From NCBI RefSeq assembly GCF_003633755.1, contig NZ_RBIL01000001.1, positions 1,535,426 to 1,599,425 of the forward strand: DNA of 64,000 nt, given 5' to 3'. The notes under the pieces are model-generated. The model was not told the origin of the DNA. It worked only from the letters and a program-made list of their open reading frames with translations, and did not search any database. Positions 7,733 through 16,207 of this stretch are shown in pieces. How positions within the stretch are numbered: the stretch's first letter is position 1; the number at the start of each line of letters is the position of its first letter. The DNA is from Solirubrobacter pauli. Lineage in GTDB: Bacteria > Actinomycetota > Thermoleophilia > Solirubrobacterales > Solirubrobacteraceae. The position numbers and the translations under genes were made by a program.

Positions 7733-8931
7733 GCCTCCAGTCTGCCAGCCGCGAAGCGCAGCGCCCGCTCGACCAGCTCCTCCTGCTCTTCGCGGTAGAA
7801 GCCGGCCGTGCGCAGGCTCCACAGCACGGCCACGCCGTCGCGCTGCTCGTACACGAGCTGATGCTCCGGGTGGCGCTCGCCGCCGGGCGGGGTGGGAGCG
7901 CCGTGCGCGGCGAGGAGCACCGCGCCGCGGGCCCGCTCGGCGGCCCGCAGGTTGCGCTCGGCGGAGTAGACCAGCCGCCCGTGCACGCCGGGCGCGAGCT
8001 CCCCGCGCATCACCGCGACCGCACGGCCGGGCACGCCGAGCGTCGGGAACGCGCGCTGGTAGTCGTCCGCGTCTTCCTGAGCGAGGCCCAGGCGAGCGGC
8101 GAGCCGCGCGTAGCCGTCGCGCCAAGCGGGGGTCACCTCGGGGTGGTGCGAGTGCGGCGCCGGGAGCGCGGTGGCGAACGGCTCCGCGGCTGACGGCGAG
8201 GCGGCCGCGAACGCGTCCGCGATCGCACAGGCGTCGCGCGCCAGCTCGTCCAGATCTGTCCGGTAGCCGTTGCTGCGCACGATCACGGTGCCCCGTAGCG
8301 CGAGGACCTGGAAGAACGGGTCCCCGGCGTGGCGGTCGAGCACGGGCGCGAGCCCGTCGAGCGACGGCACAGGTCCGTGCGAGCGCAGCCGCCAGCCGCC
8401 CGGCAGGTCCGCCGTGTCCGGGAAGTCGAACGGCGCGTGCCTGTCGCGCCGGTCGATCCGCGTCAGGAAGAACGGCAGCGCGGCCTCCGGCACGTTGATC
8501 GCGACGGTCGTCGTCGGGATCCACACGGCATGGCTGTCGAACGCCTCCGGCTCGCCCGGCTCGGTGCGCGGGTCGAGGAAGTCGCCAATGAACGGGAGAT
8601 CCGTGCGGTCCGGCATCCACCAGCGGCGGCTCTTGACCTTCACCGTGGACGCGTAGAGCGTGCCGCTGATGTTCGGCGAGCCGGTCACCGGCACCTCGAG
8701 CAACTGGTGGAAGAGCACGCCGAAGCGTCCGCCCGGCAGGACGCCCCGGACCGCGTTGTAGCGGTACGCCTCGAAGCCGGGGAACGCCGCCGAGAAGCCC
8801 GCGGCGGACCGGCGGTCGAGCCACTCGAGGCCACGCTCGGCCGCGTACGCCTGCAGGCTGCTGGCCGGGTGGCCACGGCGCGCGTCGGCCACGTCGGCGC
8901 GCGCGAACGCCGCGTAGCCGTGGCTAGCCAC
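7729..8931 (-). CDS. Hypothetical protein, 400 aa
   Basis: The GTG at 8931 is preferred because it overlaps the stop of the secreted-protein gene by 8 bp; an ATG at 8985 would add 18 residues inside that gene. The protein starts with VASHGYAAFARADVADARRG and has a conserved-looking central part (WWMPDRTDLPFIGDFLDP) and a C-terminal part ending in an acidic helix (REEQEELVERALRFAAGRLEA region). No signal peptide or membrane helices are seen. I do not recognise a family. It is coupled on both sides: 8 bp to the secreted beta-helix protein and 4 bp to the 190-aa gene. Confidence 0.75.
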   Translation of the reverse strand: MASHGYAAFARADVADARRGHPASSLQAYAAERGLEWLDRRSAAGFSAAFPGFEAYRYNAVRGVLPGGRFGVLFHQLLEVPVTGSPNISGTLYASTVKVKSRRWWMPDRTDLPFIGDFLDPRTEPGEPEAFDSHAVWIPTTTVAINVPEAALPFFLTRIDRRDRHAPFDFPDTADLPGGWRLRSHGPVPSLDGLAPVLDRHAGDPFFQVLALRGTVIVRSNGYRTDLDELARDACAIADAFAAASPSAAEPFATALPAPHSHHPEVTPAWRDGYARLAARLGLAQEDADDYQRAFPTLGVPGRAVAVMRGELAPGVHGRLVYSAERNLRAAERARGAVLLAAHGAPTPPGGERHPEHQLVYEQRDGVAVLWSLRTAGFYREEQEELVERALRFAAGRLEA

Positions 8932-10498
8932 GCCGGACCCGCTTGCTCGCGCCGGCGAGGACGTGGCCCTTGGCGTCCAGGGCACGCATCCGCACGAGGT
9001 AGCGGCCGCGCGGGAGCGCGCGCTTGAAGCTCAGTCGCCAGCTGCCCGTCCCCTGGACGGCGAGCCAGCTGCACGTCTTCGCCTTGCGCAGCGTCCCCCG
9101 CCCGCTCACGCAGGTTCCGCCCCGCTTGAGCGTGACCTGCACGCGCTTGACGGTTCCGGTCGAGCGGCCGCGCAGCGTGCGGGCCTTGAGCGACGCGAGC
9201 GAGACGGTCGGCTTCGGCGAGGCGATCGGTGTCGGCGTCGGGGTGACCTGCGGGGTCGCGACGGGCGTGACCTCCGGCGTCGCGGTCGGTGTCGCGGTGG
9301 GCGTCGGCACCACCTTCGGCGTGGGGTCGATCAGCACCACCTTCGCGGGCTGCACGCTCGTGCCCACGGCCGCCTCGAGCGCGCCGATGTCCCGGCGCTT
9401 GACGCCGTCCTGGTCGCCGTCGAGCGGGCGGCTGCGGTTCTGGAGGTCGATCCCGGCCTCGGCGCCCGGGGTGCCGGAGTCGATCAGCGCGCTGCCGGCG
9501 GCGGGCGCGAACACGCCCGCCTCGAAGCTCGGCAGGCCGAGATACGAGCGCGACAGGTCGACGTTGTCCGCGCCGGGCTGCTCGACCGGGCCGACCGTCC
9601 GCTCGGGCCGGAAGGCGCTGTAGCGCAGCTCGAGCGGCGCGTCGGTGGCCACGTCGGAGCCGAGGTCGGCGCCGATCAGCACGCTGTCGCGGACCGTCAG
9701 CCGCGAGCCGGCGGCACGCAGCGCGGTCGCGCCCTCCTGGCGCGCGGCGACGGTCGCGTGGCGGAGCGTGCCGGTCGAGTCGACCGCGTGCACACCGGTG
9801 CCGCCGCCGAACACGCTCAGCTCCTCCGCGACCAGGGCGCCGACGTCGCGCACGAGCACGCCGGTCAGCGTCGCCGACAGCGCCGCGTGGCTGATCCACA
9901 CCGGCTTGCTCCAGCCGTCGACCTTGATCGCGGTCTCCGCGTGCAGCGACAGGTTGCGCAGCTGCAGTGGCAGCTCCGGCTGCCCGGCCGCGACGATCGC
10001 CGCCGACCCGGGCGTGTAGAACGTCGCCCACACGGTGTCGAGCTGCGCGCCGCGGCGCACCATGATCCCCGTCTGCTGCTGCACCCCGGGCGCGCCGTTG
10101 ACGCTCACCCGCGTGAGCTCCGCGCCGGCCGCGACGACGTCGATCCCGATCGCGCCGTCGACCGCCTTGACCTGCACGCTCACGTTGCGCACGGTCGAGT
10201 CGCCGTTGGCGATCACGAGCGCGGTGCCGGTCTTCGCGACGATCCGCGCGCTGTCGTTCTCGGGTCCGATCACGTCGACCGGGTTGTTGGACGTGATCGC
10301 GTAGGTCCCGGTGAACGGCCCCTTGCCGAGGACGATCGTGTCCTTGCCCGGGCTGGTCGCGGCGGCACCCAGCGCGATGTCGAGCGTCGGCTTGGCCTGG
10401 CCGTCGCAGGCCGTGTCGACGCAGAACGTCGCGCCGCGTGCCACGGGCGCTACGAGGAGCAGCGTGAGGAGCGCTGCGAGCAGGAGTCTGGGGAGCAT
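8924..10498 (-). CDS. Secreted right-handed beta-helix-like protein with Thr-Pro linker
   Basis: 524 residues beginning with a signal peptide (MLPRLLLAALLTLLLVAPVA, cleavage near RGA). The mature N-terminal ~350 residues show imperfect Val/Asn/Asp-rich repeats such as ARIVAKTGTALVIANGDSTV and VRNVSVQVKAV, typical of parallel beta-helix (pectate-lyase-like) proteins. They end in the marker RSRPLDGDQDG followed by RRDIGALE, common in actinobacterial choice-of-anchor/beta-helix exoproteins. A Thr/Pro/Val linker (about residues 395-430) leads to a small C-terminal domain with two cysteines (GGTCVSGRG and KTCSWL). It heads the minus-strand operon. The ligand or polysaccharide target is unknown. 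Confidence 0.82.
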   Translation of the reverse strand: MLPRLLLAALLTLLLVAPVARGATFCVDTACDGQAKPTLDIALGAAATSPGKDTIVLGKGPFTGTYAITSNNPVDVIGPENDSARIVAKTGTALVIANGDSTVRNVSVQVKAVDGAIGIDVVAAGAELTRVSVNGAPGVQQQTGIMVRRGAQLDTVWATFYTPGSAAIVAAGQPELPLQLRNLSLHAETAIKVDGWSKPVWISHAALSATLTGVLVRDVGALVAEELSVFGGGTGVHAVDSTGTLRHATVAARQEGATALRAAGSRLTVRDSVLIGADLGSDVATDAPLELRYSAFRPERTVGPVEQPGADNVDLSRSYLGLPSFEAGVFAPAAGSALIDSGTPGAEAGIDLQNRSRPLDGDQDGVKRRDIGALEAAVGTSVQPAKVVLIDPTPKVVPTPTATPTATPEVTPVATPQVTPTPTPIASPKPTVSLASLKARTLRGRSTGTVKRVQVTLKRGGTCVSGRGTLRKAKTCSWLAVQGTGSWRLSFKRALPRGRYLVRMRALDAKGHVLAGASKRVRRG

Positions 10499-10572
10499 GA
10501 CGGCGAGCCTGCCGGTTGCCCGGCCGGCCCGCCACGGGACCCCACCCTGCTCTTAACCCTGCTCGCCGCGAC

Positions 10573-10669
10573 GTCGTCGTACGTTGACTTGTTGGAGTTG
10601 TCGCCGTACGACGACATGCTTATGGTGTCGCCGTACGTTGACACATGCAGATAGTCGCCGTACGCTGAC
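10573..10669. promoter_or_regulatory. Array of four palindromic operators at exact 27-bp spacing, upstream of hipB
   Basis: Four copies of a 16-bp element begin at 10573, 10600, 10627 and 10654, each 27 bp apart. The shared 18-bp form is TGTC-N2-CGTACG-N2-GACA, an inverted repeat with a strictly conserved CGTACG core. The intervening 11 bp are not conserved. Copies 3 and 4 cover the -35 and -10 boxes of the hipB promoter, so occupancy should block RNA polymerase. E. coli HipB is known to bind four operators upstream of hipBA; the motif here is different, but number and placement match. Confidence 0.85.
10638..10666 (+). promoter_or_regulatory. hipBA promoter, probably leaderless
   Basis: A consensus -35 box TTGACA (10638-10643) is followed after 17 bp by TACGCT (10661-10666), a TAnnnT-type -10 box. 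The predicted start site is about 10673-10674, which is the G of the GTG start codon of hipB, so the message would have no leader. Both boxes are embedded in operator copies 3 and 4. Confidence 0.7.
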
Positions 10670-10673
10670 ATTC

Positions 10674-10967
10674 GTGCCGACGATCAACACGCTCAGGGAC
10701 CTGGCGTTGGCTGCCAAGCGACGACGACTCGACCTTCATCTCAGCCAGGCCGAGGTGGCGCATCGTGCGGAGGTGTCGCGGCAGTGGGTGAACGCATTCG
10801 AACGCGGGAAGGGCACTTCCGAGCTGCAACTGGTGCTTCGACTGCTCAGCGCGCTGGATCTGCGTCTCAGCGTCGACGTGCACGGCGAGAACCAGGAGGT
10901 CGACCGGACCACAAGCAGACGGGTGGATCTGGACGCGGTGCTCGACGACCTTCGTCGACATGAGTGA
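10674..10967 (+). CDS. hipB: HipB-like antitoxin, XRE-family HTH repressor
   Basis: 97 residues from the GTG at 10674. Residues ~10-65 form a Cro/CI-type helix-turn-helix: LRDLALAAKRRRLDLHLSQA, then EVAHRAEVSRQWVNAFERGK, where the SRQWVNAFE recognition helix matches the usual HipB pattern. The C-terminal ~30 residues are acidic and probably contact HipA. Its stop overlaps hipA by 8 bp. The open frame extends upstream through the operator array, but those residues encode the DNA repeats and are not expected to be translated. HipB-type antitoxins bind HipA and repress the operon. Confidence 0.88.
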   Translation: MPTINTLRDLALAAKRRRLDLHLSQAEVAHRAEVSRQWVNAFERGKGTSELQLVLRLLSALDLRLSVDVHGENQEVDRTTSRRVDLDAVLDDLRRHE

Positions 10968-12237
10968 CGCGCTGGTGGTGCTGCTCGAGGACCAGGTCGC
11001 CGGGACGCTCACGCGGCGACGAGGCGGCGGTCTGCGCTTCTCGTACGAGGAGACGTACCGGGGCACCGCCGACGCCACGCCGCTGTCACTCTCGATGCCG
11101 CTTGCGCTGGGGGAGCACGGCGACGCTGTGGTCACGCCGTGGCTATGGGGGCTGCTGCCCGACAACGATCAAGTGCTGGAGCGCTGGGCGAAGCGGTTCC
11201 AAGTGAGTCCTGCGTCACCGTTCTCGCTGCTCGCGAGCCCGGTCGGCGAAGACTGTGCCGGCGCAGTGCGGTTCGTGGACGCCAAGGACGTCGACGGCGC
11301 GCTCGCACGGACGGGCACGGTGGCATGGCTCACGGATGAGGAGGTCGCGAAGCGGCTCCGCGATCTGCAGGCTGACGCGACGACGTGGCTCGGTCGCAAC
11401 TTCACCGGCCAATTCAGCCTCGGCGGCGCACAGGCGAAAACCGCCCTGCTGCTCCAAGACGGACGCTGGGGCGTTCCCGGGGGCGCACTGCCCACCACAC
11501 ATATCCTCAAGCCCGCCGTCGCCGGCCTCGACGATCACGACCTCAACGAGCACCTCTGCCTCGACGCAGCCTCCCGAACGGGACTCATCGTCGCGCGTAC
11601 CACCGTGTCGCGGTTCGAGAGCGAGACGGCGATCGTGGTGACCCGATACGACCGCCGCGAGAGTGCCCCTCGCGAGTTGACGAGGATTCACCAAGAAGAC
11701 CTCTGCCAGGCGTTGGGCACGCCACCGTCACGCAAGTACCAGAACGAAGGGGGGCCGAACCCCCGCCAGATCGCGGACCTGTTCCGGGCCGTGATGCCGC
11801 CGTCGATCGCGCGTGACGCGGTCCAGCGATTCGCCGACGCCCTGATCTGGAACTGGTTGATCGCGGGCACGGACGCGCACGCGAAGAACTACTCGCTACT
11901 GCTGGCGGGCGACCAAGTGCGGCTCGCGCCGCTCTACGACATCGCTTCGGCGCTCCCATACGACGAGCATGAGCGCAAGCTCAAGCTCGCGATGAAGCTG
12001 GGCAGCTCCTACGACGTCTACTCGCGCCAGAATCCATGGCCGGGCGCCGCGCGCGACCTCGGCCTCGACGGCGACGCTCTGACCGCCCGGGCGCACGAGC
12101 TGGCGATGAGAGCGCCGGGGGCATTCGCTGAAGCGGCGACCGCGCCGGACGTGGTGGCGCTGGAGCGCCCGCTGCCAGAACGGCTCGCCGAGTTGGTGGC
12201 CGAGCGCGCGGCGCGATGCGCCGCGCTCCTCGACTAG
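10960..12237 (+). CDS. hipA: HipA-like serine/threonine kinase toxin
   Basis: 425 residues with the HipA fold. The N-subdomain (LSLSMPLALGEHGDAVVTPW, then LWGLLPDN) is followed by FSLGGAQAKTALL, the P-loop-like motif carrying the expected autophosphorylation Ser153 and a Lys at 160. ATP-binding Lys is in THILKP (~184). The catalytic loop GTDAHAKNYSLL has Asp305 and Asn310, and the metal-binding Asp lies in APLYDIAS (~327). All key residues are present, so it should be an active kinase; in E. coli the target is GltX, here unknown. Base composition is slightly less extreme than neighbouring genes, consistent with a mobile toxin-antitoxin module. The 3' end overlaps the convergent lipoprotein gene by 4 bp. 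Confidence 0.92.
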   Translation: MSDALVVLLEDQVAGTLTRRRGGGLRFSYEETYRGTADATPLSLSMPLALGEHGDAVVTPWLWGLLPDNDQVLERWAKRFQVSPASPFSLLASPVGEDCAGAVRFVDAKDVDGALARTGTVAWLTDEEVAKRLRDLQADATTWLGRNFTGQFSLGGAQAKTALLLQDGRWGVPGGALPTTHILKPAVAGLDDHDLNEHLCLDAASRTGLIVARTTVSRFESETAIVVTRYDRRESAPRELTRIHQEDLCQALGTPPSRKYQNEGGPNPRQIADLFRAVMPPSIARDAVQRFADALIWNWLIAGTDAHAKNYSLLLAGDQVRLAPLYDIASALPYDEHERKLKLAMKLGSSYDVYSRQNPWPGAARDLGLDGDALTARAHELAMRAPGAFAEAATAPDVVALERPLPERLAELVAERAARCAALLD

Positions 12238-13277
12238 CCCTGCTGGTCCGTCGACGTCTTCGGGTCGCCGTCGACGGCGGCCGCGAGGCGCGGCACGAAC
12301 TCCTTCAGCAGCGTCGGCATGCTCAGCACCGACGGGAAGGAGAGCGCCTCGTAGACGCGGTCCTGCTCGAGGATGAAGATGTCCCGGCCCTCCTTGCGGA
12401 CGCGCAGCTTCGAGTACACCGGGTCCTTCTTGATGCCCTCGGGGCCGCGGTCGCCGTCGGCGAACCAGACGAGCGTGTCGACGTCGATCGCGTCCGTCTT
12501 CTCGTCCGACAGCTGGCCGCCGAACTCGTCCTTGAACGCGTCCCGCAGCGACTGCGGGTACGTGAACCCGAGCGCCTCGAGCGTGTAGGTGCGCACGTCC
12601 TGCGGGCCGTAGACGAAGGTGCCCTGGTAGTCGGAGACGTTCGCGGCGGTCTTGCCCTTGAACTCGGGGTGCGCGGCGGCGGCGTCGGCGATCAGCTTCT
12701 CGGTCTCGTCGACGAGCTGCTGCGCCTTCTCCGGCTGGCCGACGGCCTTGCCGGCCGTCAGCTGCTCCTCCTGCCAGGTGGAGCCGTAGTCGACCTTGTC
12801 CTTGGGCTGCGCGACGACCGGCGCGAGCTTGGAGAGCGCGTCGTACTCCTTCTGGGTCAGGCCGGAGTAGACCCCGAGGATCAGGTCGGGGCGTTGCGCG
12901 GCGACCTTCTCGATCTGGACGCCGTCGGTGTTCGTGAGCACGGTCGGCACCGTCGCGTCGCCCAGCGCCTCCTTGGCCCACGGGAAGATCGCGCCCGGGT
13001 GCTTGCCGAACCACTCGGTGGTGGCGACCGGCACGACGCCCAGCGCGAGCAGCGCGTCCTGGTCACGCAGGCCGACCACGACGACGCGCTTGGGCTCGCT
13101 CTTGATCGTCGTCGAGCCGTACTTGTGCTCGATGGTCACCGGGAACGCGCCCGACTCGGCGGCTCCCTGCTGCTCCGCGGCGGGCTGGGCACCCGACGTG
13201 GACTCGGAGTCATCGGACCCGCAGGCGGCAAGGACGAGGGCGCACAGACATGTGAGGAAGATGAACGGCAGACGCAT
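12234..13277 (-). CDS. Iron-siderophore ABC transporter binding lipoprotein
   Basis: 347 residues with a lipoprotein signal: hydrophobic MRLPFIFLTCLCALVLAAC with a lipobox LAAC, followed by GSDDS. The mature protein is a type III (FepB/FecB-like) substrate-binding protein, with FPVTIEHKYGSTTIKSEPKR at the start of the first lobe, VVVVGLRDQDALLALGVVPV and RPDLILGVYSGLTQKEYDAL. It should capture a ferric siderophore outside the membrane for the divergently encoded FecCD permeases. An iron-box-like palindrome lies immediately upstream of its ATG. It closely resembles the second lipoprotein at 19622-20653, suggesting duplication and specialisation. Confidence 0.92.
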   Translation of the reverse strand: MRLPFIFLTCLCALVLAACGSDDSESTSGAQPAAEQQGAAESGAFPVTIEHKYGSTTIKSEPKRVVVVGLRDQDALLALGVVPVATTEWFGKHPGAIFPWAKEALGDATVPTVLTNTDGVQIEKVAAQRPDLILGVYSGLTQKEYDALSKLAPVVAQPKDKVDYGSTWQEEQLTAGKAVGQPEKAQQLVDETEKLIADAAAAHPEFKGKTAANVSDYQGTFVYGPQDVRTYTLEALGFTYPQSLRDAFKDEFGGQLSDEKTDAIDVDTLVWFADGDRGPEGIKKDPVYSKLRVRKEGRDIFILEQDRVYEALSFPSVLSMPTLLKEFVPRLAAAVDGDPKTSTDQQG

Positions 13278-13295
13278 GGGTTAGGCCACCCTAAC
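13276..13295 (-). promoter_or_regulatory. DtxR/IdeR-type iron box overlapping the start of the binding-protein gene
   Basis: On the minus strand TTAGGGTGGCCTAACCCAT matches about 15 of 19 positions of the remembered DtxR/IdeR consensus TTAGGTTAGSCTAACCTAA. Its core is the palindrome GTTAGG-N4-CCTAAC. TAGGGT within it also fits a -10 hexamer, which would give a leader of only a few bases. It lies in the 46-bp gap between the divergent lipoprotein and permease genes, so it could control both. Confidence 0.65.
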
Positions 13296-13323
13296 AACCT
13301 CCCTGTTAAGGTCGCGCTGCGGA

Positions 13324-14364
13324 ATGAGCGTCCCCATGGCCACTCAAGCCACGCCCGCCCGTGCCCGCGGCGGCCGGTTCACCCGCAGCGCCGGGCTCGC
13401 GATCGCGTTCGCGCTGCTCACCTTCGCGGCCCTGCTCAGCCTCGCGGTGGGCGCGCGGTCGATCCCGCTCGGGGACGTGGTCAACGCCCTGCTGCACTCG
13501 GGCAGCTCGCAGGAGGAGACGATCATCCGCGACCTGCGCGTGCCGCGCACGCTGCTCGGGATCGTCGTCGGCGCGGCGATCGGCGTGGCCGGTGCGCTGA
13601 TGCAGGCGCTCACGCGCAACCCGCTCGCGGATCCGGGTCTGCTGGGCGTCAACGCGGGCGCGTCGGCGGCGGTCGTGATCGCGCTCGCGCTCGGCCTGGC
13701 GGGCGCGGCGAGCTCGGTGTGGTTCGCGTTCATCGGCGCCGCGATCGCCTCGGTCGCCGTGTACGTGATCGGCACGGCCGGCCGCGGCGGCGCCACGCCC
13801 GTGCGGCTCGCGCTGGCCGGCACCGCGATCACCGCGGCGCTGACCGCGCTGATCTACGGCGTCGCGCTCGCGGACGTCAAGCTGCTGCAGCAGTACAACT
13901 TCTGGTCGGTGGGCGCGCTCGGCGGCCGCGGCCGCACGCAGCTGGACGCGGTCGTGCCCTTCGTCGCCGTCGGGCTCTTGATCGCGCTCGCGCTCGCCCG
14001 CTCGCTGAACGCGCTCGCGCTCGGCGACGACTCGGCGCGCGCGCTCGGCACCAAGGTCGGCCCGACCCGGATCGGCGGCGCGGTCGCGATCGTGCTGCTC
14101 TGCGGGTCCGCCACCGCGGCGGCCGGTCCCATCTACTTCCTCGGCCTGACCGTCCCGCACGCGGCACGCGCCCTGTGCGGCCCCGACCAGCGCTGGATCC
14201 TCGCCTACTCCGCCGTCCTCGGCGGCGCGCTGATCCTCGTCGCCGACGTCATCGGCCGGGTGATCGTGCGGCCGGCCGAGATGCCGGCGGGCGTGATGAT
14301 GGCCGTCGTCGGCACGCCGTTGTTCGTCGCGCTCGTGCGCCGCAAGCGGATCGCGCAGCTGTGA
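13324..14364 (+). CDS. FecCD-family siderophore permease, subunit 1
   Basis: 346 residues with about nine to ten membrane helices. Family features: SIPLGDVVNALL near the N-terminus, LRVPRTLLGIVVGAAIGVAG, the FecCD signature LMQALTRNPLADPGLLGVNA, and the coupling region LGDDSARALG facing the ATPase, ending in PAEMPAGVMMAVVGTPLFV. It forms half of the membrane channel for ferric siderophore import. ATGs at 13324 and 13336 are both possible; neither has a good Shine-Dalgarno. The next permease gene overlaps it by 4 bp (GTGA). Confidence 0.93.
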   Translation: MSVPMATQATPARARGGRFTRSAGLAIAFALLTFAALLSLAVGARSIPLGDVVNALLHSGSSQEETIIRDLRVPRTLLGIVVGAAIGVAGALMQALTRNPLADPGLLGVNAGASAAVVIALALGLAGAASSVWFAFIGAAIASVAVYVIGTAGRGGATPVRLALAGTAITAALTALIYGVALADVKLLQQYNFWSVGALGGRGRTQLDAVVPFVAVGLLIALALARSLNALALGDDSARALGTKVGPTRIGGAVAIVLLCGSATAAAGPIYFLGLTVPHAARALCGPDQRWILAYSAVLGGALILVADVIGRVIVRPAEMPAGVMMAVVGTPLFVALVRRKRIAQL

Positions 14365-15422
14365 GCGCCGCGCCGTACACGCTGCCCGGCCGGGTCGTGC
14401 GCGTCGGCGAGGCGGTGTCGCTGCGCATCCGCGCGCGCACGGTGTTGGTGAGCCTGGCGCTCGTCGTGATCGTGCTGGCGCTGTCGGTGTTCGCGATCGG
14501 GACGGGCGAGTTCGACATCCCGCCGGGCACGGTCGTGAGCACGCTGCTCGGCGGCGGCGACCCCGGGTCGGCGTTCATCGTGCGCGAGCTGCGGCTTCCG
14601 CGCGTGCTCTGCGCGCTGCTCGTCGGCGCCGCGCTCGGCGTGTCCGGCGCGGTCTTCCAGTCGCTGACGCGCAACCCGCTCGGCTCGCCGGACATCGTCG
14701 GCTTCCCGCAGGGCGCGACCGTCGGCGCGCTGATCGTCATCACGGTCCTCGCGGGGTCCGGGTTCGCGGTCACCGTCGGCGCGCTGACCGGCGGCGTGGC
14801 CACCGCGTTCACGGTCTACCTGCTCGCGTTCAAGCGCGGCGGGACGTCCGGCTTCCGGATCGTGCTGATCGGCATCGCGATCTCGTACCTGATGATCTCG
14901 ATCACGGACTACCTGCTCGCCCGCGCGCGGATCGAGGAGGCGCAGGAGGCGACGCGCTGGCTGCTCGGCTCGCTGAACGGACGCACGTGGGAGGACGTCG
15001 GGCCGCTAGCGCTCTCGCTCGCCGTGCTGCTGCCGCTGCTGGTGCCCGCGGCCCGCTCGCTGCGCGCGCTCGAGCTCGGCGACGACTCCGCGCACGCGCT
15101 CGGGCTCAACGTCGAGCGCGCGCGGCTAGGCCTGGTCGCGCTGGCGGTCGGGCTCGTGTCGGTGACGACGGTCGCCGTCGGCCCGATCGGCTTCATCGCG
15201 CTCACTGCGCCGCAGATCGCGCGCCGCGTCGCGCGGACCGCCGGACTGCCGCTCGTATGCTCGGCGCTGATGGGCGCCACCCTGACGCTGGCCTCGGACA
15301 TCGGCGCCCAGCGGCTCGTGCCCGACCGGGCGCTTCCGGTCGGCGTGATGACGGGCCTGTTCGGCGGGCTGTACCTGGCGTGGCTGCTGACCATGGAGTG
15401 GAGAAAGGGACGACGCGGATGA
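14361..15422 (+). CDS. FecCD-family siderophore permease, subunit 2
   Basis: 353 residues from GTG 14361, overlapping the first permease by 4 bp. Same family and topology as its neighbour: LRLPRVLCALLVGAALGVSG, VFQSLTRNPLGSPDIVGFPQ, ELGDDSAHALGLNVERARLG and DRALPVGVMTGLFGGLYLAW. It pairs with subunit 1 as a heterodimeric channel, as in FepD/FepG. A spurious open frame extends back to 12216 through the antisense of the lipoprotein gene. The ATPase start overlaps its stop by 4 bp. Confidence 0.93.
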   Translation: MSAAPYTLPGRVVRVGEAVSLRIRARTVLVSLALVVIVLALSVFAIGTGEFDIPPGTVVSTLLGGGDPGSAFIVRELRLPRVLCALLVGAALGVSGAVFQSLTRNPLGSPDIVGFPQGATVGALIVITVLAGSGFAVTVGALTGGVATAFTVYLLAFKRGGTSGFRIVLIGIAISYLMISITDYLLARARIEEAQEATRWLLGSLNGRTWEDVGPLALSLAVLLPLLVPAARSLRALELGDDSAHALGLNVERARLGLVALAVGLVSVTTVAVGPIGFIALTAPQIARRVARTAGLPLVCSALMGATLTLASDIGAQRLVPDRALPVGVMTGLFGGLYLAWLLTMEWRKGRRG

Positions 15423-16207
15423 GCGCTGCGCCGCTACGAGCCGAATCGGTGACGCTGGCCTACGACGCGCGCGTGGTCGCCGAGCGGTTGACGGTCGACA
15501 TCCCCGAGGGCGGCTTCACCGCGATCGTCGGCCCGAACGCGTGCGGCAAGTCGACCCTGCTGCGCGCGCTCGTGCGGATGCTCAAGCCGCGCGCGGGCAG
15601 CGTCCTGCTCGACGGGCAGGAGATCTCGTCGCTGCCGACCAAGCAGGTCGCGCGCCGGCTCGGCCTGCTCCCCCAGTCCTCGGTCGCACCGGACGGGATC
15701 ACGGTCGTCGACCTCGTCGCGCGCGGTCGCCATCCCTACCAGCGGCTGCTGCGCCAGTGGTCGCACGAGGACGAGCGCGCCGTGAACGAGGCGATGGCGC
15801 AGACGCACATCGAAGAGCTCGCCACGCGTCTGGTCGACGAGCTCTCCGGTGGGCAGCGCCAGCGCGTCTGGATCGCGATGGCGCTCGCGCAGGAGACGCC
15901 GCTGCTGCTGCTCGACGAGCCGATCACCTTCCTCGACATCGCCCACCAGGTCGAGGTGCTCGACCTGTGCGCGAAGCTCCACGTCGAGGGCCGGACGCTC
16001 GTCGCGGTGCTGCACGACCTCAACCACGCGTGCCGCTACGCGACGCACCTGATCGCGATGCGCGACGGCGCGGTGGTCGCCGAAGGACCGCCGGCGGAGA
16101 TCGTCACCGCGGAGCTGGTCGAGCGCGTCTTCGGCCTCAAATGCCTCGTCGTGCCGTGCCCTGCGACGGGGGCGCCGATGGTCGTCCCCGCCGCCTCGCA
16201 GGCGTGA
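15419..16207 (+). CDS. FepC-like ABC transporter ATPase for siderophore uptake
   Basis: 262 residues with all ABC motifs: Walker A GPNACGKST (~residues 36-44), Q-loop LGLLPQSS, signature LSGGQRQRVWIAMALAQ, Walker B LLLLDEPITFLDIAHQ and switch His in AVLHDLNHACRYATH. The VARGRHPYQRL segment after the Q-loop is typical of FepC/BtuD-type siderophore ATPases. Cytoplasmic; powers the two FecCD permeases. ATG at 15419 overlaps the permease stop by 4 bp, and its own TGA overlaps the GTG of the following exporter gene. Confidence 0.95.
   Translation: MSAAPLRAESVTLAYDARVVAERLTVDIPEGGFTAIVGPNACGKSTLLRALVRMLKPRAGSVLLDGQEISSLPTKQVARRLGLLPQSSVAPDGITVVDLVARGRHPYQRLLRQWSHEDERAVNEAMAQTHIEELATRLVDELSGGQRQRVWIAMALAQETPLLLLDEPITFLDIAHQVEVLDLCAKLHVEGRTLVAVLHDLNHACRYATHLIAMRDGAVVAEGPPAEIVTAELVERVFGLKCLVVPCPATGAPMVVPAASQA

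Noticed and set aside
10573-10669. Evenly spaced repeats as a minimal CRISPR array or plasmid iterons
   Set aside because: The 27-bp period is too short for repeat plus spacer, and the copies coincide with the hipB promoter, fitting operators.
12216-15422. A 1068-codon plus-strand open frame
   Set aside because: Its first two thirds are antisense or out of frame with the lipoprotein and first permease genes; only 14361-15422 encodes a recognisable permease.
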